A stretch of 64,000 nt of DNA. Source: Candidatus Mycolicibacterium alkanivorans. Lineage in GTDB: Bacteria > Actinomycetota > Actinomycetes > Mycobacteriales > Mycobacteriaceae. The translations under genes and the position numbers were made by a program. The stretch spans positions 2,170,001-2,234,000 of the forward strand of contig NZ_JAIVFL010000001.1 of assembly GCF_022760805.1 (NCBI RefSeq). The letters are read 5' to 3'. Positions 28,719-38,703 of the stretch are shown piece by piece (positions within the stretch are counted from its first letter, which is position 1; the number at the start of each line of letters is the position of its first letter). Below the pieces are notes generated by a model. It was not told the DNA's origin. It searched no databases and was given only the letters and a program-made list of their open reading frames with translations.

Positions 28719-30467
28719 GTCCAGGCGCTGGGCCTGCTCGGCGGCCAGTCGCGCCGAGCAGGCCGTGGCGGCCCAGGACGACCACGGCCCGGCTGAGTTG
28801 ACCGATGATGCGAATCCTGTTGTGGCACAGACGATTCGCACTCCGGTAGCGGACAACCAGCGGGCGATGAGCGCGGTCTCCTCGACCAGCGCGCCGCCCA
28901 GCGGGGCGGGCTGCGGCAGGACGGCCTGCGCCCCGGCCCGCAATGCGTCGACCACCGGCATCGGCGGCACCCCGCGCCGCGCCGTTCCCGCGGCGGCCAG
29001 CTGCCCGTGCCGCACCACCACCAGCTGCCAGCCGCCCGCGCCGTCGGGTGCCGCGGCCACCAGCTCCTCCACTGCGGCCAGGGCCCGCAGCCGCTGCCCG
29101 CGCCAGAGCACGTCCACGGCGGCGGCGGTCTGATCGCGCAACCGGGCGGCACTCTCGTAGCGCGACCGGGCGGCCAGGTCGGTCACCTGCTGCACCGCGG
29201 CGCCCAGTGCCGCGTTGTCGAACCCGTCGATCAGTGCGGCCGCCCGCTCCGGTGCGGTGGCGTAGTCGGCCGCCGAGATCCCGCGCGGCGCCGGACACGG
29301 CGCGATCTCCCGCTCGGGGCAGGCCGGCCCGTGCTCGGCGGTGCGACCGATGCGCGACGTGCAGGTGCGCACCCCGCTGAACCGGGCGACGAGCTCGGCG
29401 GTGTCGACGGCGTCGGCCCGCGACCGGAAGGGGCCGATGGCGCGGTCATGGCGCGGTTGGCGGACGACGGAGAGCCGGGGGAACGCCTCGTCGGTCAGCA
29501 CTACCCACCACCAGCGGTGCGGGAAGCGGGAGCGGCGATTGTAGGGCGGTGCATGGGCGGCCAGCAGCCGCAGCTCGCGGACGCCGGCTTCCAGGGCGTG
29601 GGCGCATTCGACGTGGTCGACGACGGTTGCGAGGGCCACCATCTCCTTCATCCGGCCGCGCGGGTCCGCACCGTTGAAGTACTGGACGACCCGGCGGCGC
29701 AGGTCGGTGGCCGTCCCGATGTAGAGCACCTCGCCGGTCGGGCCGCGGAACAGATACACCCCGGGCCGGTGCGGGATGTGCTGTGCCAGCACCCGCTTGC
29801 TGCGCTGCGCATCGGAGATGTTGGGCAGGTAGCCGTGCAGGTCGCTGTAGGTGTGGATCCCTTGATTGCCGACGCGCTCGATCAGCGCGTGCAGCACGTC
29901 GACGGTGGCCCGCGCGTCGTCGAGGGCACGGTGGGTGGGCCGGGTCGCCGAGCCGACCAGTTTGGCCAGCGTCGAAAGCCGGACGCTGGGTGCTTCCTCG
30001 CGGGTGAGCACCCGGCGGGCCAGCCGCACCGTGCAGAGCACCGGCGGGCGCGGCCAGCTGATGCCGCACTGCTCGGCGGCCGACTTGAGGAACCCGATGT
30101 CGAAGCCCGCGTTATGCGCCACCAGCACCGCGCCGCGGGCGAACTCCAGGAACATCGGCAGCACGCTGGCGATGCTCGGGGCGTCGCGGACCACCGCGGT
30201 GGTGATGCCGGTGAGGTGGACGATCTGCGGCGGAATGGCCCGCTGCGGGTCGACCAAGGTGGCGAACTCGCCGAGTACCTCTCCACCGCGGACCTTCACG
30301 GCCCCGATCTCGGTGATGGCGTCGCGGGAGCCGTCGGCCGACGCGGTGGCCCGGCCCCCGGTGGTCTCGAGGTCGACGACGACGAATGTCGTCTCACGAA
30401 GTGAGATGTCGGCGGCCGGGTCGACATCGGCGAAACTGAGTTGCGCGTCAGTCGCTGAGCCGGCCAC
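28593..30467 (-). CDS. DnaQ exonuclease - GIY-YIG endonuclease fusion (Rv2191-like, UvrC-related)
   Basis: A 624-residue DNA-repair-type protein. Residues ~15-185 are a DEDD 3'-5' exonuclease ([12 protein letters not shown] with the first acidic pair, [11 protein letters not shown], and [14 protein letters not shown]). Residues ~210-290 are a UvrC-type GIY-YIG nuclease domain ([20 protein letters not shown] and [17 protein letters not shown]). A UvrC-like helical region follows. The role is inferred from domains; the in vivo substrate is unknown. I start at GTG 30467 because upstream in-frame sequence lacks similarity. The last ~42 residues are translated from the antisense of trpD. Confidence 0.85.
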   Translation of the reverse strand: MAGSATDAQLSFADVDPAADISLRETTFVVVDLETTGGRATASADGSRDAITEIGAVKVRGGEVLGEFATLVDPQRAIPPQIVHLTGITTAVVRDAPSIASVLPMFLEFARGAVLVAHNAGFDIGFLKSAAEQCGISWPRPPVLCTVRLARRVLTREEAPSVRLSTLAKLVGSATRPTHRALDDARATVDVLHALIERVGNQGIHTYSDLHGYLPNISDAQRSKRVLAQHIPHRPGVYLFRGPTGEVLYIGTATDLRRRVVQYFNGADPRGRMKEMVALATVVDHVECAHALEAGVRELRLLAAHAPPYNRRSRFPHRWWWVVLTDEAFPRLSVVRQPRHDRAIGPFRSRADAVDTAELVARFSGVRTCTSRIGRTAEHGPACPEREIAPCPAPRGISAADYATAPERAAALIDGFDNAALGAAVQQVTDLAARSRYESAARLRDQTAAAVDVLWRGQRLRALAAVEELVAAAPDGAGGWQLVVVRHGQLAAAGTARRGVPPMPVVDALRAGAQAVLPQPAPLGGALVEETALIARWLSATGVRIVCATTGFASSVNSAGPWSSWAATACSARLAAEQAQRLDSELLCEAHPAREELLGRPRVDRFGSPAQPLLPGRQPFGVAG

Positions 30468-30581
30468 AGCTGTCGACGGTAAGCAGTCGCACCGACAGGA
30501 TCGGGCAGCCCCTCCGTGCGGCAGGTTCTTGTCGGTACCCCCCGATAGCGTGCGGCCGAGGCTGACGAGAGGAGACCTGAT

Positions 30582-30803
30582 ATGGGAACTCAGCCCGACG
30601 AGCCGGTCGTCATCGATTGCGATGACTGTGCAGTACGCGGCCCTGGGTGCCGCGACTGTGTGGTGAGTGTTTTGCTGGGAGTGCCAGAGACATTGCTCTC
30701 CGATGAGCGGGCCGCGTTGGAGGTGCTCGCGGAGGCCGGTTTGGCTCCCCGCCTGCGCCTGGTTCCGATCCATCGGGACGGGGGGCCGGGCCTGGCGAGT
30801 TGA
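30582..30803 (+). CDS. Small Cys-rich conserved protein, 73 aa
   Basis: Residues 13-26 carry two C-x-x-C pairs (CDDC and CRDC), separated by VRGPG, followed by [11 protein letters not shown] short helical stretch and the ending [13 protein letters not shown] complete the protein. The paired cysteines could bind zinc or an Fe-S cluster. ATG 30582 follows GAGAGGAGA. It lies between the divergent nuclease gene and the ripC-like gene; I believe it is conserved in actinobacteria but cannot name a function. Confidence 0.7.
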   Translation: MGTQPDEPVVIDCDDCAVRGPGCRDCVVSVLLGVPETLLSDERAALEVLAEAGLAPRLRLVPIHRDGGPGLAS

Positions 30804-30847
30804 CGCCCTGGTAGGTTGGTCATCAGGTTGTGACTGGTGTGGCGCAA

Positions 30848-30866
30848 GTTACTGATAATTTGTTAA
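30848..30866 (+). promoter_or_regulatory. AT-rich promoter region of ripC-like gene with GTTAC/GTTAA repeat
   Basis: GTTAC at 30848 and GTTAA at 30862 have a 14-base period and flank a GATAAT hexamer (30854-30859), a good -10 candidate. The stretch 30845-30875 is far more AT-rich than the rest of the window. Regulation, for example by the MtrA response regulator known to control rip genes, is a guess. Confidence 0.35.
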
Positions 30867-30932
30867 ATTTTCGTCTCACGTTGGACAACGCCGATGCCAT
30901 TTCGTAACCTGTTCGAGACCAAGGGCAGCTCG

Positions 30933-32108
30933 ATGCAGAAGGCGTCGACCGCACTCAAAGGACGCGCAATCTTGAGGTTTGACCGCAATTGCCTGGCTAA
31001 ACGCGTTCTTCGGCGATCTGTGGTGGGTGGAATTGCGGGCCTCGTAGTTTTCTCCGCCGTTATAAGCGGCACTGTGCACGCCGACCCGTCCGACGACGGT
31101 GTGGCAAAGCTCCAAGAGCTGTCGCGGCAGGCCGAGCAACTCACCGAATCAATGCATTCCGCTGAGCTTGACCTCGACAACAAGCTGCAAGCGCGGGCCG
31201 CCGCTGAGAAAAAGCATACTGACGACCTGGCCGCCGTCGACAACGCCAAAGGCCAGCTGGCTACCTATCAAGGTGCCGTCGACAAGTTTGCTGCCGCGGT
31301 GTACCTGGGTGGCCGGACCGATGGCCTGAACGCAATCCTGACCGCCGAGTCGCCTCAGGGCCTGATCGACAAGATGGCCGTGCAGAAGGTGATGGCCACC
31401 GAGATGGCCGCCCAGATGCAGAGCTTCCGCCGGCTGTCCAACGAGGCCGCCGAGGCCGAGGCAGCCTCGGCCAAGTCGGCCGCGGACGCCAAGACTGCCG
31501 CCGAGCAGGCTGCCGCCGTGCGCGCCGACCTGCAGCGCAAGCAGTCGCAGCTGCAGGTCCAGATCGCGATCGTCAAGTCGCGCTACCAGACGCTCACGCC
31601 GGACCAGCGCACCGCGCTGGCCGCTCCCGGCCCGGTCCCGCCGCCGGAGATCCTCGCCGCGCCCGCACCCGACCCGCTGCCGCCGGTCGACGCCCCGCCG
31701 GAGGCCCCGGCCTCCGCCGAGGTCATCCCGATGGCTGCCGTGCACGCCCCGGGGCCGGGCACCGACGAAGGCGCCATCGCTGTGCAGGCCGCGCTCACCC
31801 GCGTCGGCGACCCCTACGTGTGGGGCGGCTCGGGCCCCAACCAGTTCGACTGCTCCGGCCTGGTGATGTGGGCGTTCCAGCAGGCCGGCGTCTTCCTGCC
31901 GCACTCCAGCCAGGCGCTCGCCGCCGGCGGCCGGCCGGTCTCGATGGATCAGATCCAGCCCGGCGACGTCGTCAACTATTACTCCGACGCCTCGCACACG
32001 GCCATCTACATCGGCGACGGGATGATGGTGCACGCCTCGACCTTCGGCGTGCCGGTGCGCGTTGCACCGGTCAATGAAGCGCCGATCTACAACATCCGTC
32101 GCTACTGA
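30933..32108 (+). CDS. NlpC/P60 peptidoglycan endopeptidase (RipC-like, Rv2190c)
   Basis: A secreted D,L-endopeptidase that cuts peptidoglycan stem peptides. From ATG 30933 it has 391 residues: a signal peptide ending near VHADPS, a long Ala/Gln/Lys-rich coiled-coil (about 55-225) with TAESPQGLIDKMAVQKVM, a Pro-rich hinge and a C-terminal NlpC/P60 domain. The catalytic Cys is in NQFDCSGLVMWAFQ, and the His residues are in DASHTAIYIGDGMMVHAST. Three starts are possible: ATG 30894, ATG 30933 (AAGGGCAG upstream) and TTG 30972 (AAAGGA upstream), the last matching the M. tuberculosis start best. The coiled-coil is the part through which FtsX activates RipC in M. tuberculosis. Confidence 0.9.
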   Translation: MQKASTALKGRAILRFDRNCLAKRVLRRSVVGGIAGLVVFSAVISGTVHADPSDDGVAKLQELSRQAEQLTESMHSAELDLDNKLQARAAAEKKHTDDLAAVDNAKGQLATYQGAVDKFAAAVYLGGRTDGLNAILTAESPQGLIDKMAVQKVMATEMAAQMQSFRRLSNEAAEAEAASAKSAADAKTAAEQAAAVRADLQRKQSQLQVQIAIVKSRYQTLTPDQRTALAAPGPVPPPEILAAPAPDPLPPVDAPPEAPASAEVIPMAAVHAPGPGTDEGAIAVQAALTRVGDPYVWGGSGPNQFDCSGLVMWAFQQAGVFLPHSSQALAAGGRPVSMDQIQPGDVVNYYSDASHTAIYIGDGMMVHASTFGVPVRVAPVNEAPIYNIRRY

Positions 32109-32149
32109 TCGGCCGGCCCGCCCGGGGCTGGTTCCCGGCCGTCCTCGCG

Positions 32150-32962
32150 GTGGTCTTCATCGGCCAGCTCGTCGCCGCAACGTTGCTTCTCGTCGCAGCC
32201 CCCGAGCGGGTGAGCGCACCTACGGCGAATCCGAACCCCGTGCCCGCGCCACTTGTCGTCGGCGACGGTCGCACGGTGCACCCCATCAGCCTGGGGGGCC
32301 CGCGCACCGACGGCCTGCTGACTCGGATAGCTGGCGACATCGGGGACGCGGTGAATGCCGTCGAGAAGTTCTGGGGCACCGACTGGGACCGCGACATCGT
32401 GCTGATTGCCACCGACTCCGACGCGCAGTTCGTTGCGCAGGCCGGGCTCGATCCACGCCTCCAGTGGACCGACATCGCCGCCGTCTCGGTGGCCGACCGA
32501 GTCGACCTGCCGCATCACAGCGCCACCGGCCAGCGGATCGTGTTCGCCCCGGGTGCGGTGAAGATGAGCGACGCATCACTGCGAATTGTGTTGACCCACG
32601 AACTTTTTCACCTCGCCGCCCGCGCCGACACCGCCCCGGATGCGCCGCGCTGGCTGGTCGAGGGGGTGGCCGATTTCGTCGCCCGCCCGCCCACGGTACT
32701 GCCCCCCGGCGCGGCGGCCAACACCGCTTTGCCCACCGACGCCGAGCTGGACACGGCCGGCCCGCAGCGGGCGATGGGCTATGACCGGGCGTGGTGGTTC
32801 GCCCGCTTCATGGCCGACGACTACGGCCTCGACGCGCTGCGCCGGCTCTACGTCGAAGCGTGCGGTCCGCGCCACGGCGACTTCGCCACCGCGGTGCGCC
32901 GCGCATTCGACGCGGACATGACAGAGCTGCGTGCGCGCTGGGCGCGGTGGCTGACCCGATAG
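32150..32962 (+). CDS. Putative secreted zinc metallopeptidase (Rv2189c position)
   Basis: A 270-residue protein with a hydrophobic N terminus (FIGQLVAATLLLVAAPERVSA) that looks like a signal or anchor. The core has VLTHELFHLAARADT, an HExxH-type motif (HELFH), then WLVEGVADFVA, where a second Glu is placed as in gluzincin-type peptidases, and WWFARFMADDYG. The start GTG 32150 is uncertain; the open frame reaches back across the ripC stop. It lies between ripC and pimB, so a role in envelope maintenance is possible. Confidence 0.75.
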   Translation: MVFIGQLVAATLLLVAAPERVSAPTANPNPVPAPLVVGDGRTVHPISLGGPRTDGLLTRIAGDIGDAVNAVEKFWGTDWDRDIVLIATDSDAQFVAQAGLDPRLQWTDIAAVSVADRVDLPHHSATGQRIVFAPGAVKMSDASLRIVLTHELFHLAARADTAPDAPRWLVEGVADFVARPPTVLPPGAAANTALPTDAELDTAGPQRAMGYDRAWWFARFMADDYGLDALRRLYVEACGPRHGDFATAVRRAFDADMTELRARWARWLTR

Positions 32963-32973
32963 CGTGTGAGGCG

Positions 32974-34116
32974 ATGACGCGGGTCCTGCTGGTCACCAAC
33001 GACTTTCCGCCGCGCCCCGGCGGCATCCAGTCCTACTTGGAGCAATTCGTCGGCCGGCTCGCCGACACCGGCGATCACCGGGTGACTGTCTACGCCCCGC
33101 GGTGGAAGGGCTGCCAGGACTACGACCGCGCCGCGGATTACCGCATCGTGCGCCATCCCGGCACGCTGATGCTGCCCGAGCCCGGCGTGGAGCGTCGGAT
33201 GCGGGCGCTGATCGCCGAGGACGACATCGAAACCGTGTGGTTCGGCGCTGCCGCCCCACTGGCACTGCTGGCCACCCGCGCCCGCCACGCCGGTGCACGC
33301 CGGGTCGTGGCCAGCACACACGGGCACGAGGTGGGCTGGTCGATGCTTCCGGTCGCGCGCTCCGCGCTGCGCCGGATCGGGGACACCACCGACGTCGTCA
33401 CCTTCGTCAGCCACTACACCCGCGGCCGGTTCGCCTCCGCGTTCGGGCCCACGGCGCACCTGGAGCACCTGCCGCCCGGCGTGGACGTCGAACGCTTCCG
33501 TCCCGACGCCGCGGCCCGCGCGGAGCTGCGCACCCGCTACGGCCTGGGCCAGCGCCCGACCGTGGTCTGCGTGTCACGGCTGGTCCCGCGCAAAGGCCAG
33601 GACATGCTCATCAAAGCGCTGCCCGACATCCAGCGGCGGGTCGACGGCGCCGCACTGGTGATCGTAGGCGGTGGTCCCCATGCCGAGAATCTGCATCGGC
33701 TGGCCCGCGAGGTCGGCGTCAGCGAGCACGTGGTGTTCACCGGGGGAGTGTCCAGTGCCGAGCTACCGGCCCACCACGCGATGGGTGACGTCTTCGCAAT
33801 GCCTTGCCGCACAAGGGGTTACGGCCTGGACGTGGAAGGGCTAGGCATCGTCTTCCTGGAGGCATCGGCTAGCGGGGTTCCGGTGGTGGCCGGCCGATCC
33901 GGCGGTGCGCCGGAGACGGTGCGCGACGGCGCGACCGGGCGCCTGGTCGACGGCCGGTCGCACGACCAGATCGTCGAGGCGATCGGCTCGATCCTCGCCG
34001 ACCCCACACTGGCGGCGCGGATGGGCGCGGCCGGGCGCGACTGGATCAGCCGCGACTGGTCCTGGCGCACTCAGACCACACGGCTGGCCGAACTGGTCTG
34101 TGAAACCGACCCATGA
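32974..34116 (+). CDS. pimB: GDP-mannose-dependent alpha-mannosyltransferase PimB'
   Basis: Adds the second mannose to PIM1 to make PIM2, on the cytoplasmic face of the membrane, at the root of PIM/LM/LAM synthesis. It has 380 residues with a GT-B fold (GT4 family). NDFPPRPGGIQSYLEQFVGR is the N-terminal acceptor side; VSRLVPRKGQDMLIKALP and EGLGIVFLEASASGVPVVAG (E-x7-E donor site) form the C-terminal half. ATG 32974 lies 11 bases after the previous stop, with GTGAGG upstream. Confidence 0.94.
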   Translation: MTRVLLVTNDFPPRPGGIQSYLEQFVGRLADTGDHRVTVYAPRWKGCQDYDRAADYRIVRHPGTLMLPEPGVERRMRALIAEDDIETVWFGAAAPLALLATRARHAGARRVVASTHGHEVGWSMLPVARSALRRIGDTTDVVTFVSHYTRGRFASAFGPTAHLEHLPPGVDVERFRPDAAARAELRTRYGLGQRPTVVCVSRLVPRKGQDMLIKALPDIQRRVDGAALVIVGGGPHAENLHRLAREVGVSEHVVFTGGVSSAELPAHHAMGDVFAMPCRTRGYGLDVEGLGIVFLEASASGVPVVAGRSGGAPETVRDGATGRLVDGRSHDQIVEAIGSILADPTLAARMGAAGRDWISRDWSWRTQTTRLAELVCETDP

Positions 34117-34122
34117 CCTTAA

Positions 34123-34150
34123 CTGAGCGGCATTGGGGCTAGCCGCTCAG
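34123..34150. terminator. Stem-loop between pimB and the DUF4189-like gene
   Basis: CTGAGCGGC (34123-34131) and GCCGCTCAG (34142-34150) form a perfect 9-bp stem with a ten-base loop, between convergent genes; its right arm includes the minus-strand gene's stop codon. Confidence 0.6.
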
Positions 34151-34611
34151 CCGGAGACGCCCGGGCAGCCCGAGAACGCCGACGCGCTCCAGTCCGGATG
34201 CGCATTGATGTTCTCCGCACACCACTGCGCACCGGCTTCTGAGGTGCTCTTCCACTCGTAGCCCTTCTGCTGCTCGATGGCCGCCTGGCCTTCAGGGCTG
34301 CCCGCGGAGTTGCCCGCGACGCCGGCGCCGGCCACCGCCGCATTGCAGTTCAGGTACAGCAGCACCTTCGGCTTGTCATGCAGCGGCGAGTTCTGTGACC
34401 GGGCGACGATGCACTGGTCCTGCGGCAGACCGCTGCCACTGCGGGAGGCGACGACCGCGGTCATCCCGCCGCCGCCGATCGCCCGCGCGGCGTCGGCGTA
34501 GGTCATCCCGGCGTAGGGATCGGCCGCGGCGATAGCGGCCGACCACAATGCGAGTGCGGCCGACACCCCGGTGACAGCGGCAACCGCGGTAACGCGCTTT
34601 GGTGTGTTCAT
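34147..34611 (-). CDS. Secreted DUF4189-like protein, 154 aa
   Basis: An N-terminal signal peptide ([20 protein letters not shown], cleavage near AAADPY) leads to a mature domain of about 120 residues. It has [18 protein letters not shown], then C-x-x-A in [23 protein letters not shown] in [10 protein letters not shown] and SGCPG: four cysteines likely to form disulfides. It resembles small secreted DUF4189-type mycobacterial proteins. Function unknown. The start ATG overlaps the fadD15 stop as ATGA, so it is probably co-transcribed behind fadD15. I do not recall it at this place in M. tuberculosis. Confidence 0.8.
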   Translation of the reverse strand: MNTPKRVTAVAAVTGVSAALALWSAAIAAADPYAGMTYADAARAIGGGGMTAVVASRSGSGLPQDQCIVARSQNSPLHDKPKVLLYLNCNAAVAGAGVAGNSAGSPEGQAAIEQQKGYEWKSTSEAGAQWCAENINAHPDWSASAFSGCPGVSG

Positions 34612-36407
34612 CGGGTGTAGATCGCCTCGATCTCCTCGGCGAACTTCTGTGCCACCACGTTGCGCTTGACCTTCAGGGTGGGGGTCAGCTCGCCGGTCAG
34701 CACGGTGAAGTCACAGGGCAGAATCCGGAACTTGCGGATCGACTCGGCATGGGAGACATGCTGATTGGCGTCCTTGACGGCCAGTTCGATCTCGGCGACC
34801 AGGTCGGTATCCTCGCGCAGGTCACCCACCGAGGCCTCGGGTGCCTTGCTGTGGTGCTGCTTCCAGCCGTCGAACGCCTCCGGGTCGATGGCGATCAGCG
34901 CGCCGATGAACGGTTGGTTGTCGCCGACGGCCATCGCCTGGCTGATCAGCGGGTGGGCCCGCAGGGCGTCCTCGAGCACGGCGGGGGCGACGTTCTTGCC
35001 CCCGGCGGTCACGATGATCTCCTTCTTGCGGCCGGTGATCGACACGAAGCCTTCGGAGTCGACGCTGGCCAGGTCGCCGGTGCGGAACCAGCCGTCGACG
35101 ATCGCCTCCGCGGTGGCCTTCTCGTTGTGCCAGTAGCCGCTGAACACCACGCCGCCCTTGACCAGGAGCTCGCCATCCGCGGCGACCTTCAAGCTGTTGC
35201 CCGGCACCAGCTTGCCCACGGTGCCGACCTTGAGTTCGCCGATGCGGTTCACGGTGATCGCCGAACTGGTCTCGGTCAGGCCGTAACCCTCGTAGATGGA
35301 CAGGCCAACGCCGCGGTAGAAGTGGCCCAGGCGCTTGCCCAGCGGCGCCCCGCCGGAGATCGCGGCGCGACAGTCGCCCCCGAGCGCGGCGCGCAGCTTG
35401 CCGTACACCAGCCGGTCGAACACCGCGTGCCCGAGCTTGAGCATCAGATTCGGTTCGCCAGTATCAAGGGCCTCGCTGTAGGCGATCGCCGTCTTGGCGG
35501 CCAGCTCGAAGATCTTGCCCCGGCCGCTGTCCCGGGCGTTCAACTCCGCTGTGTTGTACACCTTTTCGAACACCCGCGGCACCGAGACCACGATCGTCGG
35601 CTTGAACACCCCCAACACCGGCGCCAGGTGCTTGATGTCGCTGGTGTAGCCCAGCGTCACCTTGTTGGCGAACGCCGTCATGGACAGCGCCCGGGCCAGC
35701 ACGTGCGCCAGCGGCAGGAACACCAGCAGCCGCTCGTGCTGGCGAAGTAGGGTGGGGAAACACGTTGCGGCGCCGCGGGTTTCATACAACAGATTCGAAT
35801 GCGTCAGCTGGACACCCTTGGGCCGGCCGGTGGTGCCCGAGGTGTAGATCAGCGTCGCCGGGTCACTGGAGCGCAGGCCGTCCAGGCGGCGGCCCAGCTC
35901 GGCGGCGTCGGCGTCGGCAGCCGCCTCGGCCAGCTCGTCGAGCGCCGCCGGACCGGAGGCCTCGATACGGAACGTCTTACGCAGGGCGGGCAGCTCGGCG
36001 TGCAGTTCAGCGACCATCTGGGCGTGCGCCTCGGTCTCGGTGAACGCCAGCACCGCACCGGAGTCCTCCAGCACCCAACGGACCTGTTCGGCCGAGGACG
36101 TCTCGTAGATCGGTACGGTGACCGCGCCGACCGACAGGATCGCGTAGTCGAGGATCACCCACTCGTAGCGCGTCGCCGACAGGATCGCCACCCGATCGCC
36201 GGCCCGCACGCCCTCGGCGATCAATCCCAGCGCCGCGGTGCGGACCTGGGCCGCGGCCTCCGCGCACGTCACATCGGTCCAGGCACCGTCGACCAGCCGC
36301 TGCAGGATCGGATAGTCGGGGTCGTCGCGCTCGTGGTCGAAGACCGACCTGACGACGTTGTCGTGCTCACCGATGGTGAACGGCGCCGGAACGCTGTACT
36401 CGCGCAC
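34608..36407 (-). CDS. fadD15: Long-chain fatty acyl-CoA synthetase FadD15
   Basis: Activates fatty acids to acyl-CoA through an acyl-adenylate. It has 599 residues. The AMP-binding signature is [34 protein letters not shown] and [20 protein letters not shown] follow, and the C-terminal catalytic Lys is in [15 protein letters not shown]. It starts at ATG 36407 in a divergent region shared with the SRPBCC gene. The start region ([17 protein letters not shown]) fits the FadD15 group rather than other FadD proteins. Confidence 0.93.
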   Translation of the reverse strand: MREYSVPAPFTIGEHDNVVRSVFDHERDDPDYPILQRLVDGAWTDVTCAEAAAQVRTAALGLIAEGVRAGDRVAILSATRYEWVILDYAILSVGAVTVPIYETSSAEQVRWVLEDSGAVLAFTETEAHAQMVAELHAELPALRKTFRIEASGPAALDELAEAAADADAAELGRRLDGLRSSDPATLIYTSGTTGRPKGVQLTHSNLLYETRGAATCFPTLLRQHERLLVFLPLAHVLARALSMTAFANKVTLGYTSDIKHLAPVLGVFKPTIVVSVPRVFEKVYNTAELNARDSGRGKIFELAAKTAIAYSEALDTGEPNLMLKLGHAVFDRLVYGKLRAALGGDCRAAISGGAPLGKRLGHFYRGVGLSIYEGYGLTETSSAITVNRIGELKVGTVGKLVPGNSLKVAADGELLVKGGVVFSGYWHNEKATAEAIVDGWFRTGDLASVDSEGFVSITGRKKEIIVTAGGKNVAPAVLEDALRAHPLISQAMAVGDNQPFIGALIAIDPEAFDGWKQHHSKAPEASVGDLREDTDLVAEIELAVKDANQHVSHAESIRKFRILPCDFTVLTGELTPTLKVKRNVVAQKFAEEIEAIYTR

Positions 36408-36529
36408 ATGAACCCCTTGTGGATCGGGCTTGATGCACTCAGCCTAGTCAAATCGCGCCAACCGGCTGTGACGGCCTTCACCCGCCGGGCCGGGACAGGC
36501 TGCGGACAGGCATATGTGAAGCTGGTGAG

Positions 36530-36919
36530 ATGCACAGCGTCCAGATCGCCGACGAGACCTTCGTCGCTGCCGATCCCGCCGCGGTCGGCCGCGCTGTCAC
36601 GCTCCCGGCGAGCTGGCGGCGGTGGTGGCCCGATCTACGGCTGGAGGTCGTGGAGGACCGGGTCGAGAAGGGTGTGCGCTGGACGGTGAGCGGGCCGCTG
36701 ACCGGCACCATGGAGATCTGGCTGGAGCCGGTGCTCGACGGGGTGCTGCTGCACTATTTCCTGCACGCCGAGCCGACCGGCGTAGCTGCCTGGCAACTGG
36801 CCAAGATGAACCTGGCCAAGCTGACCCATCAGCGCCGCGTCGCCGGCAAGCGGATGGCCTTCGAGGTCAAGGCCACGCTGGAGGCCACCCGCCCGGTGGG
36901 GGTCGCACCCGGCAGGTGA
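36530..36919 (+). CDS. SRPBCC (polyketide cyclase/START-like) protein, Rv2186c-like
   Basis: A 129-residue protein: SVQIADETFVAADPAAVGRA, WRRWWPDLRLEVVEDR, TGTMEIWLEPVLDGVLLHYF. The alternating beta pattern with a long C-terminal helix (WQLAKMNLAKLTHQRRVAGK) suggests a helix-grip lipid-binding fold. Function unknown. It forms, with the next three genes, a plus-strand group found together in M. tuberculosis (Rv2186c-Rv2183c). The start ATG 36530 follows GGTGAG. Confidence 0.78.
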   Translation: MHSVQIADETFVAADPAAVGRAVTLPASWRRWWPDLRLEVVEDRVEKGVRWTVSGPLTGTMEIWLEPVLDGVLLHYFLHAEPTGVAAWQLAKMNLAKLTHQRRVAGKRMAFEVKATLEATRPVGVAPGR

Positions 36920-36978
36920 TATGAGGTCACACCCCGGGCGGGGAGGGTACCGTTTGTGGCCAAGGAGGGTTGGCAAAA

Positions 36979-37413
36979 GTGGCTGACAAAACGGCGCAGA
37001 CCATCTACATCGACGCAGATCCGCGCACGGTGATGGACGTCATCGCCGACATCGGTTCATACCCGGAGTGGGTGTCGGAATACCAGGAGACCGAGGTTCT
37101 CGAATCCGACAAGCAGGGCTACCCGCTCACCGCGAGGCTGCTGCTGGACGCCGCGGTGCTCAAGGACACGATGGTGCTGAGGTACGAATGGCCGGCCGAC
37201 CGCAAATCGGTGCGCTGGTCGCTGGTCTCCAGCTCGCTTCTCAAGACACTCGATGGTGCATACATGTTGCAGCCCAAGGGATCTGGCACCGACGTCACCT
37301 ACGAGTTGTCGGTGGATCTGATGATCCCGATGATCGGCCTGCTCAAGCGCAAGGCCGAACGCAGACTGACCGACACCGCGCTCAAGGACCTGAAGAAAAG
37401 GGTCGAGGGCTGA
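36979..37413 (+). CDS. SRPBCC/cyclase-dehydrase family protein, Rv2185c-like
   Basis: A 144-residue helix-grip protein: ADKTAQTIYIDADPRTVMDV, SYPEWVSEYQETEVLE, LDGAYMLQPKGSGTDVTYEL, and a C-terminal helix ending LKDLKKRVEG. Hydrophobic ligand transport or binding is inferred from the fold. The start GTG 36979 is set by the strong RBS AAGGAGGG at 36962-36969; the TTG at 36970 is too close to it. The next gene starts immediately after its stop codon. Confidence 0.85.
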   Translation: MADKTAQTIYIDADPRTVMDVIADIGSYPEWVSEYQETEVLESDKQGYPLTARLLLDAAVLKDTMVLRYEWPADRKSVRWSLVSSSLLKTLDGAYMLQPKGSGTDVTYELSVDLMIPMIGLLKRKAERRLTDTALKDLKKRVEG

Positions 37414-38703
37414 GTGAAGCCCGATGACGCACCCGCTGCCGATGCGGGCTCCGATGCCTGGGCCCGGATCAGCTTCTTCGTCGGCAAGGGCGGGGTGGGC
37501 AAGTCCACCCTGGCGTCGGCGACCGCGGTGCGCACGGCACTGGACGGCGACCGGGTGCTGGCCGTCTCCACCGACCAGGCGCACTCGCTGGGTGACGTCC
37601 TGGGCGTGCCGGTACCCCCAACCGGGAGTGGTGAGCCGGTCCGGATCCTGACCGAGCAGGAGACCGACGACAGCGCCGGCGGATACCTCGACGCGCTGGC
37701 CCTGGACACCCTGGCCCTGCTGGAAGCGCGCTGGCGTGACGTCGCACCGGTGCTGGTGGCGCGCTTCCCCGACTCGGACCTGACCAACGTTGCGCCCGAA
37801 GAACTTTCGGCAGTGCCCGGTATCCAGGAAGTACTCGGTCTGGCCGAGGTGGCCGCACTGGCCGCATCCGGGCGCTGGGACTACGTGGTGGTCGACTGCG
37901 CGTCGACCGCCGATGCCATGCGGATGCTGACCCTGCCGGCCGCGTTCGCCATGTACCTGGAGCGGGCGTGGCCGCGGCACCGCAGGCTCAGCTCGGCGGT
38001 CGAGGATGTCCGCGCAGCGGCGACGGTGGCGGTGGTCGAGTCGATCAGCGCGCGCGTCGAGGGACTCTCGGCGTGGCTGACCGACGCCGAGCGGGTCAGC
38101 GCGCATCTGGTGCTCACCGCCGAACGGGTGGTCGCCGCCGAGGCCGTCCGCACCATGGGTTCGCTGGCGCTGATGGGCGTGCGGGTCGCCGAGCTGATCG
38201 TCAACCAGGTTCTGCTCGAAGACGATTCGTACGAGTACCGCAATCTGCCGGACCATCCGGCGTTCGACTGGTATGCCGAGCGCATCTCCGAACAGCAGTC
38301 GGTGCTCGGCGAGCTCACCGGCACGATCGGCGACGTCCAGTTGGTGCTCGTCCCGCATCTGGCCGGCGAGCCGATCGGGCCGAAGGCGCTGGGCGAGCTC
38401 CTGGACAGTGCGCGGCGGCGCGACGGCTCGCCGCCGCCCGGGCCGCTGCGGCCGATCGTCGATCGGGAATCCGGTTCGGGGCTCGATGCCGTCTATCGCA
38501 TGCGGCTAGAGTTGCCACAGATCGACTCGGGCACGTTGACGCTGGGCCGCGTCGGTGACGACCTGATCATCGGTGTCGCAGGGATGCGGCGCCGCGTGCG
38601 GCTGGCATCGGTTCTGCGCCGATGCATCGTCGCCGACGCCGCACTGCGCGGCAGCGAACTGACCGTGCGATTCAGACCCGACCCCGAGGTGTGGCCCGCG
38701 TGA
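37414..38703 (+). CDS. ArsA/GET3-like P-loop ATPase, Rv2184c-like
   Basis: A 429-residue protein with a deviant Walker A motif FFVGKGGVGKSTLASATAV at about residues 21-39. STDQAHSLGDVLGVP is the switch region with the conserved Asp, and YVVVDCASTADAMRML is Walker B-like. This is the ArsA/Get3 family; the C-terminal third (LPQIDSGTLTLGRVGDDL) resembles the small Hsp20-like ArsA extension. No metal-resistance genes lie nearby, so arsenite export is unlikely. GTG 37414 abuts the previous stop. Confidence 0.83.
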   Translation: MKPDDAPAADAGSDAWARISFFVGKGGVGKSTLASATAVRTALDGDRVLAVSTDQAHSLGDVLGVPVPPTGSGEPVRILTEQETDDSAGGYLDALALDTLALLEARWRDVAPVLVARFPDSDLTNVAPEELSAVPGIQEVLGLAEVAALAASGRWDYVVVDCASTADAMRMLTLPAAFAMYLERAWPRHRRLSSAVEDVRAAATVAVVESISARVEGLSAWLTDAERVSAHLVLTAERVVAAEAVRTMGSLALMGVRVAELIVNQVLLEDDSYEYRNLPDHPAFDWYAERISEQQSVLGELTGTIGDVQLVLVPHLAGEPIGPKALGELLDSARRRDGSPPPGPLRPIVDRESGSGLDAVYRMRLELPQIDSGTLTLGRVGDDLIIGVAGMRRRVRLASVLRRCIVADAALRGSELTVRFRPDPEVWPA

